Shown piece by piece: positions 45,798 through 55,580 of a stretch of DNA of 64,000 bases. The notes beneath the pieces were generated by a model. The model did no database searches, was not told where the DNA came from, and saw only the letters and a list, made by a program, of their open reading frames with translations. This stretch comes from Arthrobacter sp. Leaf137 (GTDB lineage Bacteria > Actinomycetota > Actinomycetes > Actinomycetales > Micrococcaceae), in contig NZ_LMOI01000019.1 in the NCBI RefSeq assembly GCF_001423525.1, positions 62,001 through 126,000 on the forward strand. Reading direction: 5' to 3'. Position 1 is the first letter of the stretch. Each line of letters opens with the position of its first letter. The translations under genes were made by a program, and so were the position numbers.

Positions 45798-45817
45798 GCC
45801 GGATCAATGGTATCCCG

Positions 45818-46762
45818 TCAGAAGCGCTCGAACGGTTCGGCGTACCGGAACGTCCCGTGCACGCCGCCCGGCCACAGCGCCAGCGGCAGGAGCTGGAAGT
45901 GCCCGCCCCACGCCTCATCCGGCGGCAGCACACCGAGGGACGCCGCCGGCACGAATCCGAACCTGGGGTAGTACTCGGTGCTGCCGAGGAGCGCGATGCC
46001 GCTCTCCCCCGCAACGTTGGCCCTGGCGATGCTCTCCGTCATCAAGGCTGACCCGATGCCCTGGCGCTGGAGCCTGGGCGTCACGCTGATCGGGCCCAGT
46101 CCGAGCAGTTCATGGCTGCCCACCCAGCCCCGGGTGCTGATGACGTGGCCCACCACTTCGTCGCCCAGCACAGCCACCACGCTGAGTTCCGGAAGGTATT
46201 CATCAGCGTCGAACAGCGCCCGCAGGATCTTCACTTCGACGGGCTCCCCTACTGCAGGAAGTCCGGTTGCCGGGGAGACGGCAAATGCCTCGGCGGTCTG
46301 CGCCAGGATGACGTCCCGGTCCTCGGGGGTTTCGGTGCGCAGCCGCAGGCCGGGCCGCGGCGCCTCCCGGCTTTCGGCGGAAAGATCGGCCAGCACCTGC
46401 AGGGCCCGCTGCGCGTCTGCCGCTGGGACCAGGAGATGGTCCTGATGGAACCCGGCCAGGACATTGCAGCTGATGCCGGCGTCCGTCAGGGCCCTTGCCA
46501 CTGCGGCGGTGAGGCCTACGGCTTCCAGTGCCGAGTGGATTTCCAGCGTGATCCACGCTGCCACGAAGTCGTAGGGAAGGCCCAGCCGGTCCGCCTCCGC
46601 GCGGGGCAGGACCACAGTCAGCCCTTCGGCCTCGCGGACGGCCGCCTCAATAAGGCCCTCAAGGGGCCTGCCGTGGGGCCAGAGGACGTAGACGTACTCG
46701 CCGTCGCGCTGTACGGGGCGCATCCCCGCCAACAGGGACTGGAGGTTCTTTTCGGCTGTCAT
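45818..46762 (-). CDS. ACT-like domain fused to GNAT N-acetyltransferase
   Basis: A 314-residue two-domain protein. Residues 1-130 resemble the CASTOR/ACT-type domain seen in stand-alone ACT proteins: EYVYVLWPHGRPLEGLIEAA, WITLEIHSALEAVGLTAAVA, ISCNVLAGFHQDHLLVPAAD. Residues 140-314 are a YhbS-like GNAT: LRLRTETPEDRDVILAQT, LGLGPISVTPRLQRQGIGSA (acetyl-CoA loop) and YYPRFGFVPAASLGV. The ACT part could sense an amino acid, and the GNAT could acetylate a related amine, but neither ligand is known. A TAGACT element lies six bases before the ATG. Confidence 0.85.
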   Translation of the reverse strand: MTAEKNLQSLLAGMRPVQRDGEYVYVLWPHGRPLEGLIEAAVREAEGLTVVLPRAEADRLGLPYDFVAAWITLEIHSALEAVGLTAAVARALTDAGISCNVLAGFHQDHLLVPAADAQRALQVLADLSAESREAPRPGLRLRTETPEDRDVILAQTAEAFAVSPATGLPAVGEPVEVKILRALFDADEYLPELSVVAVLGDEVVGHVISTRGWVGSHELLGLGPISVTPRLQRQGIGSALMTESIARANVAGESGIALLGSTEYYPRFGFVPAASLGVLPPDEAWGGHFQLLPLALWPGGVHGTFRYAEPFERF

Positions 46763-46774
46763 GAGGCCAGTCTA
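46763..46774 (-). promoter_or_regulatory. -10 element TAGACT, leaderless arrangement for ACT-GNAT gene
   Basis: TAGACT on the minus strand (46774-46769) plus six bases reaches ATG 46762. Confidence 0.55.
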
Positions 46775-46807
46775 GGATGCGGGTCCGGCCGCGCAGCACA
46801 AACGCAA

Positions 46808-46841
46808 ACGGCGGCTGCCCCCGTTGAGGGACAGCCGCCGT
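46808..46841 (-). terminator. ndh terminator hairpin
   Basis: ACGGCGGCTG (46808-46817) pairs with CAGCCGCCGT (46832-46841) across a 14-base loop, 22 bases after the ndh stop. Confidence 0.75.
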
Positions 46842-46863
46842 CGTGCTTGTGCTACGAAGCCGG

Positions 46864-48324
46864 TTACTTGGCCTGGGCCGCGACCGGTTCCTTCGGTTCC
46901 ACCACGGAGGAGCCGGCGGCCGGGGCCGCAGGAGCAGGAGCCGCAGCGGGCTTGGGTGCCGGGGTGGCGGCAGCAACGAAGGCGCCACGCGGGTTGTCCA
47001 GGTCCAGCAGCTGCGTGGTGTCGCGGCCGGCGAAGAAGGCGATGATCCAGTTCAGGACCACGCGGAATTTGCGCTCGAACGTGGGCATGGCCATGCCGTG
47101 GTAACCGCGGTGTGCCAGCCAGGCCAGCGGGCCCTTCAGGCCGATGCGGCCCAGCAGGTTGATGTTGGCGACGCCCTTCCATTCGCCGAAGCCGGCCACA
47201 GCACCAAGGTTCTTGTGCTTGTAGTCCTTCAGCGGCTTGTCCCAGCGGGAGGCCCACAGGTTCTTCGCGAGGCGCTTGGCCTGGCGGAGTGCATGCTGGG
47301 CGTTGGGGACGCAGGTGCCGTCAGGCAGGCCCTTGCCGGTGAGGTCCGGAACGGCCGAGATGTCGCCGGCAGCCCAGGCATTCTCGACGATGCCTTCGTC
47401 GCCGCCGATGCGCAGGTCCGGGAGGACGCGGACGCGCCCGCGGGGTTCCAGCGGGAAGTCGGTGGAGCGGACCATGGGGTTGGCCTGGACGCCGGCGGTC
47501 CACACGAGGGTATCGGCTTCGAATTCCTGCGCCGGGCTCTTGTCCGGGAGGTTGATGAGCTTCAGGGCGCCTTCAGCGCTGTCCAGCGAGGTGTTGAGCA
47601 GGACCTCGATGCCGCGGCTGCGGAGGTGCTCCACAACCCACTCTGCCTGCGGGGCCGTGACCTCGGGCATGATGCGGCCCATGGCCTCAACCAGGACGAA
47701 GCGGACTTCCTCCTGCTTTACCCGGGGGTTGTTGCGGACAGCGGCGCGGGCCATGTCCTCCATCTCGGTGATGCATTCGATGCCTGCGAAACCGCCGCCG
47801 ACAACGACGAAGGTGAGTGCCTTGGCCCGGGCCGCAGGATCGGTCATGGTGGAGCCGAGCTCAATGCGCTCGAGGACCTTGTTGCGCAGTGCAACGGCTT
47901 CCTCGATGGTCTTCAGGCCGATGCCCTTGTCCGCGAGGCCCTTAATGGGGAACGTGCGGGTGATGGCGCCGGCAGCCAGGACGACGTCGAAGTAGGGAAC
48001 CTCGAAGGTCTCACCACCGTCGGACGGAGCCACCACGGCCGTGCGGTTGGCGTGGTCGATCGCGGTGACGCGGCCCTGGATCAGTTCGGACTGCTTGAGG
48101 TGCTTGCGGTGGGACACCACGGCATGGCGGGCCTCGATGTTGCCGCCTGCCACCTCGGGAAGGAACGGCTGGTAAGTCATGTAGGGCAGCGGATCAACGA
48201 CGGTGACGATGCCACCTGCATTCGCGATCTTCTTCTGCAGTTTGAGTGCTACGTACAGGCCGACGTACCCGCCGCCGACGACGAGCACCCTGGGACGGTC
48301 CTGGAGCTGTGGGGTGGTTGCCAT
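46864..48324 (-). CDS. ndh: Type II NADH:quinone oxidoreductase
   Basis: A 486-residue single-subunit, non-proton-pumping NADH dehydrogenase that passes electrons to menaquinone. The FAD site is RVLVVGGGYVGLYVALKLQK, the NAD site is FVVVGGGFAGIECITEMEDMA, and WAAGDISAVPDL is the FAD-binding ATG-like motif. The C-terminal part includes WLAHRGYHGMAMPTFERKFR, which peripherally binds the membrane, and an Ala/Pro-rich tail of about 45 residues. ATG 48324 has TATCCT seven bases upstream, overlapped by a CRP/GlxR-like dyad. Confidence 0.95.
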   Translation of the reverse strand: MATTPQLQDRPRVLVVGGGYVGLYVALKLQKKIANAGGIVTVVDPLPYMTYQPFLPEVAGGNIEARHAVVSHRKHLKQSELIQGRVTAIDHANRTAVVAPSDGGETFEVPYFDVVLAAGAITRTFPIKGLADKGIGLKTIEEAVALRNKVLERIELGSTMTDPAARAKALTFVVVGGGFAGIECITEMEDMARAAVRNNPRVKQEEVRFVLVEAMGRIMPEVTAPQAEWVVEHLRSRGIEVLLNTSLDSAEGALKLINLPDKSPAQEFEADTLVWTAGVQANPMVRSTDFPLEPRGRVRVLPDLRIGGDEGIVENAWAAGDISAVPDLTGKGLPDGTCVPNAQHALRQAKRLAKNLWASRWDKPLKDYKHKNLGAVAGFGEWKGVANINLLGRIGLKGPLAWLAHRGYHGMAMPTFERKFRVVLNWIIAFFAGRDTTQLLDLDNPRGAFVAAATPAPKPAAAPAPAAPAAGSSVVEPKEPVAAQAK

Positions 48325-48337
48325 GCCTTCAAGGATA
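48325..48337 (-). promoter_or_regulatory. -10 element TATCCT, leaderless arrangement for ndh
   Basis: TATCCT on the minus strand (48337-48332) plus seven bases reaches ATG 48324. Confidence 0.55.
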
Positions 48338-48341
48338 GCCC

Positions 48342-48365
48342 AGTTTGTGAAAATCTTCACTAACT
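48342..48365. promoter_or_regulatory. CRP/GlxR-like dyad overlapping the ndh promoter
   Basis: TGTGA-AAATCT-TCACT (48346-48361) matches the CRP/GlxR consensus in nine of ten positions. Pairing extends to 10-base arms with one mismatch (AGTTTGTGAA / TTCACTAACT). It lies just upstream of the -10 element, where binding would block or activate RNA polymerase. Confidence 0.65.
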
Positions 48366-48384
48366 GCGTCAGCCACCCGTAACG

Positions 48385-49761
48385 CTACGGCTTCCGTTCG
48401 GAATCCACCCTGTCCAGGACCCCCGTTTCGGTATCGTCACGCGCCAATGCGGGGTTCCTGGCCGCCCTGGTCAACTGGACGGCGGCCGCGGCGATGATCG
48501 CGAGGAACAGAACCCCGAAACCGATCACGACGGCGGCGCTGATCGCACTGTCCCGCTGCGAGGGCGCCTCGGCCGCGGGCACCGTCGCTTCGGGAAGCGT
48601 GGGCACCGCGCTGGGCACGTCCGCGGTGGGCAGCGGCGCAGGGGTGGCCAGGTTGCCGCGGCGGTGGACGCGGATCCATTCGGCCACCGAACCCAGCGGG
48701 TTGCTGGACGCCTGGGGCACGTCGTCCTTGAGCGCGGCCTCGGCGTTGAGGATCCCGTAGCCGTACAGCGGGTCTTTCCCCGGAACGCCGGCGTCCTTGG
48801 CGGTGGTGACAATGCGGTTGATGACCTGCTCGGCGCTCATGGACGGCCATTTGGACCGGATCAGCGCTGCCACGCCCGAGACGATGGGCGTGGAACCGGA
48901 CGTTCCTGCCCATTCCGCGTAGCCGCCCCCCGGAAGCCCGCCCAACAGGTCCTCGGCGGGGGCTGCGACGCCGATGCTGATGCCCTGGGATGACGCGTCC
49001 ACGCTGGCCGTGTTCTTGCGGTCCAGCCCGGCAACCGTCAGGACACCGGGAATGGTGGCGGGCGCGCCCACCTGGATGTTGCCGCCCACGCGGTTGCCGG
49101 CAGCCGCCACGATGACCACGTCTTTCTGTTCGGCGTAGAGGAAGGCGGCGTCCCAGCTCTGCGGCCACTGCGGGGTGGTGCTGCCGAGGGAAATGTTGAT
49201 GACCTTGGCTCCGTTGTCCACGGCCCAGCGGACAGCCTCCGGGATCTGGTCCTGGTCGCTCTTGCCCGAGGGGTTGGTTGACCCCAGCCAGGTGGAGACG
49301 GAGAGGATCTCAGCCTCCGGGGCCACACCCACGATGCCGTCCGGCCCCTGGGTGCCAGCACCGGGCGACGGTTTGGGGCTGGCGGTGGCAGGCTGGTGGC
49401 CGCGTCCGGCCAGCATAGTGGCTACAAGGGTGCCGTGTTCCGGCTTGGAGCCGACGCTCTTCTGCCCGTCGGGCTGGCCGGCGCCGGAGGCGTCATAGCC
49501 TCCCACCACGGCGCCTTTGAGGTCCGGGTGCTGGGCGTCCACGCCGCTGTCGATGACGGCCACCTTGACGCCGGCTCCCTTGGACACCTCCCAGGCCTTG
49601 GTGACGCCGGACTCGGCAAGCCAGTATTGCTTGTCGCGCCAGTCGTCGGCGTGGGCGGCCGGAGCGGCCACGAGGCCGGCGAAGAGGCAGCAGGCCACCA
49701 GGACAAGGGCCAGCACCGCCGACCCCGACCTCCGGAGTACGGATACAGGTGAGGAAACCAT
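48385..49761 (-). CDS. S8 subtilisin-family serine protease, mycosin-like
   Basis: A 458-residue secreted protease. Signal peptide at about 1-39 (VLALVLVACCLFAGLVAAPA, AHA cleavage). The catalytic triad is Asp in KVAVIDSGVDAQHPDL, His in KPEHGTLVATMLAG and Ser in WAGTSGSTPIVSGVAAL. The oxyanion Asn is in VIVAAAGNRVGGN. The C-terminus has a Pro-rich linker, one membrane helix (AAVVIGFGVLFLAIIAAAAV) and a cytosolic tail, the architecture of mycosins. No ESX genes are in this window. It starts four bases after the ppx stop and ends the ftsB-DUF501-ppx unit. Confidence 0.92.
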   Translation of the reverse strand: MVSSPVSVLRRSGSAVLALVLVACCLFAGLVAAPAAHADDWRDKQYWLAESGVTKAWEVSKGAGVKVAVIDSGVDAQHPDLKGAVVGGYDASGAGQPDGQKSVGSKPEHGTLVATMLAGRGHQPATASPKPSPGAGTQGPDGIVGVAPEAEILSVSTWLGSTNPSGKSDQDQIPEAVRWAVDNGAKVINISLGSTTPQWPQSWDAAFLYAEQKDVVIVAAAGNRVGGNIQVGAPATIPGVLTVAGLDRKNTASVDASSQGISIGVAAPAEDLLGGLPGGGYAEWAGTSGSTPIVSGVAALIRSKWPSMSAEQVINRIVTTAKDAGVPGKDPLYGYGILNAEAALKDDVPQASSNPLGSVAEWIRVHRRGNLATPAPLPTADVPSAVPTLPEATVPAAEAPSQRDSAISAAVVIGFGVLFLAIIAAAAVQLTRAARNPALARDDTETGVLDRVDSERKP

Positions 49762-49765
49762 GGAA

Positions 49766-50713
49766 TCAGCCGATGCTCAGGGCAATGCCGTCGAGGATGT
49801 CGTGTTCACTCGCCGTTGCGGTGGTGACCCGGCCGCCTGAGCGCCCGTTCACCTGTTCCAGGATACGGCGCCACACCAGTCCCCCGGCGCCGATGACGTC
49901 CACCCGCCCGGGATGCATGTACGGCAGGGCTGCACGGTCCGCGCGGACCATGCCCAGGAGGTCCGACGACGCGTCCCGCACCTTGTCGATGGGCAGTTCG
50001 GCGCCGTGGATGGCGTCCGGCGAGTACTCGGTCAGCCCGAGCGCGTGCGCCGTGATGGTGGTGATGGAGCCTGCAACGCCGACGACGGCGGTGGCGCGTT
50101 CCAGCGGCACCTCGCGGCCGGCGAGGGCAATGGCTTCGTCCACGTCGGCTTCCGCGGCGGCTATTTGTTCGGGGGTTGGCGGATCGTCCCGCAGGTGCCG
50201 CTCGGTCAGGCGGACGCAGCCGATATCCACGGACCGGGCCGCGGTGACGCCGGCTGCGGTACCCAGCACAAACTCGGTGCTTCCACCGCCGAGGTCAACT
50301 ACCAGCACCTCATGGCCGTCCAGGATGGGCAGGACGCTGCTGGCCCCGGCGAAGGACAGCGCGGCCTCCTCGTTTCCGGAGATGACCTCGGGGGCCACGC
50401 CCAGCAGGTCGCGGATGCCGTCCACGAAGACGTCCCGGTTCCGGGCGTCCCGGCTGGCGGACGTCGCCACGAACCGGATTGTCCCGGCGCCGTGCCGGCG
50501 GATGAGCGCCGCATAGTCAGCGGTGGCCGCGAAGGTGCGTTCCAGTGCGCCCTGGGTGAACTCTCCAGTAGCGTCCACGCCTTCCCCGAGCCGGACCACG
50601 CGCATTTCCCGGACGACGTCCGTGAGGCGGGGGGTGCCGGTGCTCCGGTCAATGTCGGCGATGAGCAGGCGGATGGAGTTGGTGCCGCAGTCGATGGCGG
50701 CCACACGGGTCAT
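49766..50713 (-). CDS. Ppx/GppA family exopolyphosphatase
   Basis: A 315-residue ASKHA-fold phosphatase acting on polyphosphate or pppGpp. The N-terminus VAAIDCGTNSIRLLIADID is the first phosphate loop. VVDLGGGSTEFVLG is the second phosphate motif and GVAGSITTITAHALGL the third. The short form without the C-terminal HD domain is the common actinobacterial type. ATG 50713 overlaps the DUF501 stop (ATGA); the upstream open frame lacks homology. Whether the main substrate is polyphosphate or pppGpp is not predictable. Confidence 0.93.
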   Translation of the reverse strand: MTRVAAIDCGTNSIRLLIADIDRSTGTPRLTDVVREMRVVRLGEGVDATGEFTQGALERTFAATADYAALIRRHGAGTIRFVATSASRDARNRDVFVDGIRDLLGVAPEVISGNEEAALSFAGASSVLPILDGHEVLVVDLGGGSTEFVLGTAAGVTAARSVDIGCVRLTERHLRDDPPTPEQIAAAEADVDEAIALAGREVPLERATAVVGVAGSITTITAHALGLTEYSPDAIHGAELPIDKVRDASSDLLGMVRADRAALPYMHPGRVDVIGAGGLVWRRILEQVNGRSGGRVTTATASEHDILDGIALSIG

Positions 50714-51381
50714 TCCGGGGCCTCCGCGGCTGTGGCGGATTTCCGCACCGGCGCCGGCCGGCCCACGATGCCGGGCAGGCCCTGGGGTCCATGCCGGCTG
50801 AGGTCCTTCGACGGAGCCTCCCCCGTGGAGTCCCAGGCGCCGTCGCAGTAGCAGCGGTCCGCGGTCCACCATTCCTGGATGCGGACCAGCGCCTCGTCAC
50901 CGAGGGGGTTGACGCCGGGTCCTGCGGCCAGGGAGTGGCCCACCAGGACGTGGAGGCACTTGACGCGGGTGGGCATACCGCCGGCGGAGACGCCGTCGAT
51001 TTCGGGGACGGCGCCGATCCCGGACCGCTCCCCGATGGCATCGCGGGCGGCCAGGTAGGCCTCATGGGCGGAACGGTAGGCGGCAGCAAGCTGGTCGTCG
51101 CTGGCCAGTTCGCCGTTCATCTCGTTCATGACGCCGGCCGCCTCAAGCCGCGAGACCGCGGACGTGATGACGGGGTGCGTCAGGTAGAACGTGGTGGGGA
51201 ACGGGGTGCCGTTGCCCAGCCGAGGGGCGGTGGCCGCCACCAGCGGATTGCCGCAGACGCAGCGGGCAGGGATTTCCACCACATCGCGGACGGGTCGTCC
51301 CAGCTGCCGGCTCAATACGTCCAGGTCATGTGCGGATGGTTGGCGGGAGTTCTCCCGGGCGGCTGCCGTGCTGTTTTCCAC
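50710..51381 (-). CDS. DUF501 domain-containing protein
   Basis: A 223-residue protein of the actinobacterial DUF501 family, unknown function. The core shows LSRQLGRPVRDVVEIPARC, VCGNPLVAATAPRLGNGTPF and FPTTFYLTHPVITSAVSRLE, and the C-terminal half MPTRVKCLHVLVGHSLAAGP. Several conserved cysteines (CVCG, KC, CYCDG) suggest metal binding. It is always found between ftsB/divIC and ppx in actinobacteria, as here. GTG 51381 is used. The final 40 residues are variable. Confidence 0.88.
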   Translation of the reverse strand: MENSTAAARENSRQPSAHDLDVLSRQLGRPVRDVVEIPARCVCGNPLVAATAPRLGNGTPFPTTFYLTHPVITSAVSRLEAAGVMNEMNGELASDDQLAAAYRSAHEAYLAARDAIGERSGIGAVPEIDGVSAGGMPTRVKCLHVLVGHSLAAGPGVNPLGDEALVRIQEWWTADRCYCDGAWDSTGEAPSKDLSRHGPQGLPGIVGRPAPVRKSATAAEAPE

Positions 51382-51408
51382 TGTCGCGGGCCGTCCTTCC
51401 TGTTGCGT

Positions 51409-52125
51409 TTATTCAGTCGCCGCGCGCGTAATGGACTCCCACAGGGAATCCACCCACGGCAGGTCTGCGGGGTCTTGGGCGGCTGCGGCACCGGGCTGGC
51501 CGCCGGTTTCGTCGGCCGGCAAATCGCTGCCGAATACCCAGTAGCCGGTTTCGCCCGGCATAACCATGTTAATGCGGTCGCGGGCCTGCTGCTTCACGTA
51601 GTTGGGATCCTGCCACCGCGACACCTGCTGGCGGAGTGAGTCCCCGGCGGCCTGGCGTGCGGCGATGTCCGCGTTGAGGGCGTCGATTTCGGCTTTCTTG
51701 TCGAAGAAAACCTTAACCGTGGGCGCCAGCATGATGGTGATGGCAATCATGACCACGGCCAGGGCCAGCATCCGTCCCGAGAATGCCTTGGCCGGGACGG
51801 GCTGCTGGTCCGCTTCCGAGGACGGGGTGCCGCCCTTTGGGCCGGTCCTTCCGGCAGCTGCGCCGTTCCGTGCGGTGCCCGCCGCGGGGGTCTTGGCCGC
51901 CGCCGGTCCACTTCCGGTTCCACTGTGGGTTCCAGCCGGGCTGCCGGAGTTCCTGCCTGATAGCGGAGAGCCCGTGGCGCCGCCCGGAGCGTGCCCGGCG
52001 CCGTCCTTGCCGGAACCGAAGTGCGCCCTGATGACGTCGGCACCCTGTGCGTGCCCGGCGTCGGACGTGTCCTTGGCTGGGCGGTTGGGGGCGACCTTGG
52101 GAACTTTGGGACGGCGGGTGGCCAT
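51409..52125 (-). CDS. FtsB/DivIC-type septum formation initiator
   Basis: A 238-residue bitopic division protein. The N-terminal 125 residues are disordered and rich in Gly, Ala, Pro and Thr. A membrane helix follows (MLALAVVMIAITIMLAPTVK, about 129-148). A coiled-coil comes next (FFDKKAEIDALNADIAARQAAGDS) and the conserved WQDPNYVKQQARDRINMVMPGETGY. It joins FtsL and FtsQ in the divisome. ATG 52125 has AGGAG four bases upstream. It starts the run ftsB, DUF501, ppx, protease; eno lies upstream behind a hairpin. Confidence 0.9.
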   Translation of the reverse strand: MATRRPKVPKVAPNRPAKDTSDAGHAQGADVIRAHFGSGKDGAGHAPGGATGSPLSGRNSGSPAGTHSGTGSGPAAAKTPAAGTARNGAAAGRTGPKGGTPSSEADQQPVPAKAFSGRMLALAVVMIAITIMLAPTVKVFFDKKAEIDALNADIAARQAAGDSLRQQVSRWQDPNYVKQQARDRINMVMPGETGYWVFGSDLPADETGGQPGAAAAQDPADLPWVDSLWESITRAATE

Positions 52126-52252
52126 GACACTCCTGAAACGCGGCCTGCCTGCGGCCGCCACTGTCTGTGATGATCCTTTGTTGCCACAGCGCGGTTGATC
52201 AACAACATGCGCCGGGCAACAACCGGGCGGACGGGCTGCTGCAGAAACAGCA

Positions 52253-52286
52253 GCGGTGGCTATGGTCTTTCAACCATAGCCACCGC
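52253..52286 (-). terminator. eno terminator hairpin
   Basis: GCGGTGGCTATGGT (52253-52266) and its complement (52273-52286) form a 14-base perfect stem with a 6-base loop, 20 bases after the eno stop. Confidence 0.88.
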
Positions 52287-52305
52287 CCGTTGGATTACGC
52301 GGCTA

Positions 52306-53607
<1,302 letters not shown>

Positions 53608-53667
53608 TTAACGGGGGGATGTTGCAGAAAAACTCGACGTCCTCGTCAGGAAACAGCGTAGTCGAGA

Positions 53668-53695
53668 GTGGTGGAGGTTACGGAAACCTCACCAC
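53668..53695 (-). terminator. Hairpin downstream of mazG
   Basis: GTGGT-G-GAGGTT pairs with AACCTC-ACCAC across a 5-base loop, with one bulged G. It sits 10 bases after the mazG stop, before eno. Confidence 0.6.
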
Positions 53696-53704
53696 CGGCG
53701 GACG

Positions 53705-54406
53705 TCATGATGGTGCAGGGTACGGCCCTTCCGGGTTCCGGCTGGCCTGCTGCTGGTACTGCCGCACGGCCCCGCGAAGGGCGCGTTCGGCGTCGAATCC
53801 GCCGGCGTGGGCGGAACGGACGACGGCGAGGAGCTGGTTTCCGAGCTCCTCCTCCGTCGCAAAGGGGCCGGCTTCGATTGCGGTGGGCCCGGCTACGCCG
53901 GCCCGCGCAGCCCGGTCGAGCGACTTGTGTGCCCTGGCGAGGGCAGGCAGAGCCTGCGGAATGCCTTCGAAGGGGTTCTTCCGCCCAGGCTTTTCGGCCC
54001 GCTTGACCGCGTCCCACTTCTGCACGATCTGGTCTATCGTGGCGGGAAAACTGTCCTGCAGGGTGCCGTCCGGGCGGAAGACATGCGGGTTGCGGCGGAC
54101 CATCTTGGCACCCAGGCCGCGCGCGACGTCGTCGAACGTGAATGCGCCCCGTTCCTCCGCCAGCCGGGCGTGGAGGACCACCTGGAGCAGGACGTCGCCC
54201 AGCTCGCCAAGCAGCTCACTGTCCGGATGCCCGTCTTCAATGGTCTCGGCCACCTCGTACGCCTCCTCGAGGAGGTATTCCACAAGCGAGGCGTGGGTCA
54301 GGGCGCCCATCCACGGGCAGTGCTCCCGCAGCTGGGCTATGACCCCCAGCAGCTCCCCCAGCTCCCCGGCTGGGGAGCCGTCGGGTCCGGGATGCTGGTC
54401 AGCCAA
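53705..54406 (-). CDS. mazG: MazG family nucleoside triphosphate pyrophosphohydrolase
   Basis: A 233-residue all-alpha NTP pyrophosphatase that hydrolyses (d)NTPs to monophosphates, likely as a house-cleaning enzyme. The conserved segments are LGVIAQLREHCPWMGALTHA, SLVEYLLEEAYEVAETIEDG (EExxE) and ELLGELGDVLLQVVLHARLA (ExxD). The C-terminal part is shorter than the E. coli two-domain MazG. The usual 'CPWD...QTH' reads CPWMGALTH, so one acidic residue is altered. The likely TTG start overlaps the end of add by 8 bases, indicating coupling; the frame extends to 54457. Confidence 0.9.
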   Translation of the reverse strand: MADQHPGPDGSPAGELGELLGVIAQLREHCPWMGALTHASLVEYLLEEAYEVAETIEDGHPDSELLGELGDVLLQVVLHARLAEERGAFTFDDVARGLGAKMVRRNPHVFRPDGTLQDSFPATIDQIVQKWDAVKRAEKPGRKNPFEGIPQALPALARAHKSLDRAARAGVAGPTAIEAGPFATEEELGNQLLAVVRSAHAGGFDAERALRGAVRQYQQQASRNPEGPYPAPS

Positions 54407-55541
54407 GGTTGGCGTAGGCGTCGTTGATGTACTCCACCAGCGCTTCCTTTTCCTCAAGCGGCAGGAAGGCGGCTTCGGCCGCGTTCAGGGTGAGCTCCAA
54501 CAGGTCGTCAAGGTCGTAGTCGAACGTCTCCACGAGCAGCTCGAACTCATCCGTCAGGGTGACCCCGCTCATGAGGCGGTTATCGGTGTTGATGGTGACG
54601 TTGAAGCCCAGCTGGTACATCATGTCCAGGGGGTGGCTTTCGATGCCCTCGCCGAAAGCGGCGATCGCTCCGGTCTGGAGGTTGGATGAAGGGCAGATTT
54701 CCAGGGCGATGCCGCGGTCCCGGATCCAGCTGGCCAGATCGCCCAGCGTAACCAGGCCCACTGTGTCCTCGGATTCGGATTCGGAGTCTTCGTCGAATTC
54801 CACCGTGACGTCCTCGGCAATCCGGACGCCGTGGCCCAGGCGGAGCGCGCGGCCGTCCACGAGGGCGGACTGGATGCTGTCCAGCCCCGCCGCTTCGCCG
54901 GCGTGGACGGTGGCCGGGAAGTTCTGCTGCGCCAGGTAGGTGAAGGCGTCCCGGAAGCGGGAAGGCAGGAAACCGTCCTCGGCCCCGGCGATGTCGAAAC
55001 CGACCGCGCCCTTGTTGCGGTGGCGGACGGCCAGTTCGGCGATCTCCTGGCCGCGGTCGGCATGGCGCATCGCTGTGATGAGCTGCCCCACCTGGATTTC
55101 GCGGCCGCTGTCGCTGACTGCCTCGACGCCGGCTTCGAGGCCCTCCTGCACCGCTTCGACCGCCTCGTCGAGGGTGAGGCCCTTCTGCAGGTGCTGCTCC
55201 GGCGCCCAGCGCACCTCGCCGTACACCACGCCGTCGTCCGCCAAATCCTCGACGAACTCCTTCGCTACCCGGACCAGGCCTTCGTGCGTCTGCATCACGG
55301 CCACCGTGTGGTCGAAGGTTTCGAGGTAGCGGACCAGGGACCCGGAGTCCGCGGACTCGCGGAACCATTCGCCCAGGGCCACGGGATCGGTGGACGGGAG
55401 CTGGTGGCCCACGGCCTCCGCGAGTTCGATGATGGTGGCCGGACGGAGTCCGCCGTCCAGATGGTCGTGCAGCGACACCTTCGGCAGGCTCTTCAGGTCG
55501 AAATCGATGGCAGGGGCTTCGTCAACAATAGGCTCAGTCAC
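54399..55541 (-). CDS. add: Adenosine deaminase
   Basis: A 380-residue zinc hydrolase converting adenosine to inosine. Ligands appear in KVSLHDHLDGGLRP (two His), PATVHAGEAAG (His and the catalytic Glu) and LGHGVRIAED (His); SSN follows in LEICPSSNLQTGA. The last metal Asp lies in TINTDNRLMSG. An acidic insertion (EFDEDSESESEDTVG, about residues 248-262) is unusual. The adenosine produced by AhcY is a natural substrate. A TAAGGT element lies six bases before the GTG. mazG is translationally coupled downstream. Confidence 0.95.
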   Translation of the reverse strand: MTEPIVDEAPAIDFDLKSLPKVSLHDHLDGGLRPATIIELAEAVGHQLPSTDPVALGEWFRESADSGSLVRYLETFDHTVAVMQTHEGLVRVAKEFVEDLADDGVVYGEVRWAPEQHLQKGLTLDEAVEAVQEGLEAGVEAVSDSGREIQVGQLITAMRHADRGQEIAELAVRHRNKGAVGFDIAGAEDGFLPSRFRDAFTYLAQQNFPATVHAGEAAGLDSIQSALVDGRALRLGHGVRIAEDVTVEFDEDSESESEDTVGLVTLGDLASWIRDRGIALEICPSSNLQTGAIAAFGEGIESHPLDMMYQLGFNVTINTDNRLMSGVTLTDEFELLVETFDYDLDDLLELTLNAAEAAFLPLEEKEALVEYINDAYANLG

Positions 55542-55553
55542 GTTCCCACCTTA
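55542..55553 (-). promoter_or_regulatory. -10 element TAAGGT, leaderless arrangement for add
   Basis: TAAGGT on the minus strand (55553-55548) plus six bases reaches GTG 55541. Confidence 0.5.
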
Positions 55554-55580
55554 GGGTGGGTGCCGGTTCAATGCCAGCCG

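Noticed and set aside
48385..49761. Mycosin of an ESX (type VII) secretion locus
   Set aside because: The protease has the mycosin layout, but no EccB-E, EsxA/B or FtsK-like genes are nearby, so only 'mycosin-like' is used.
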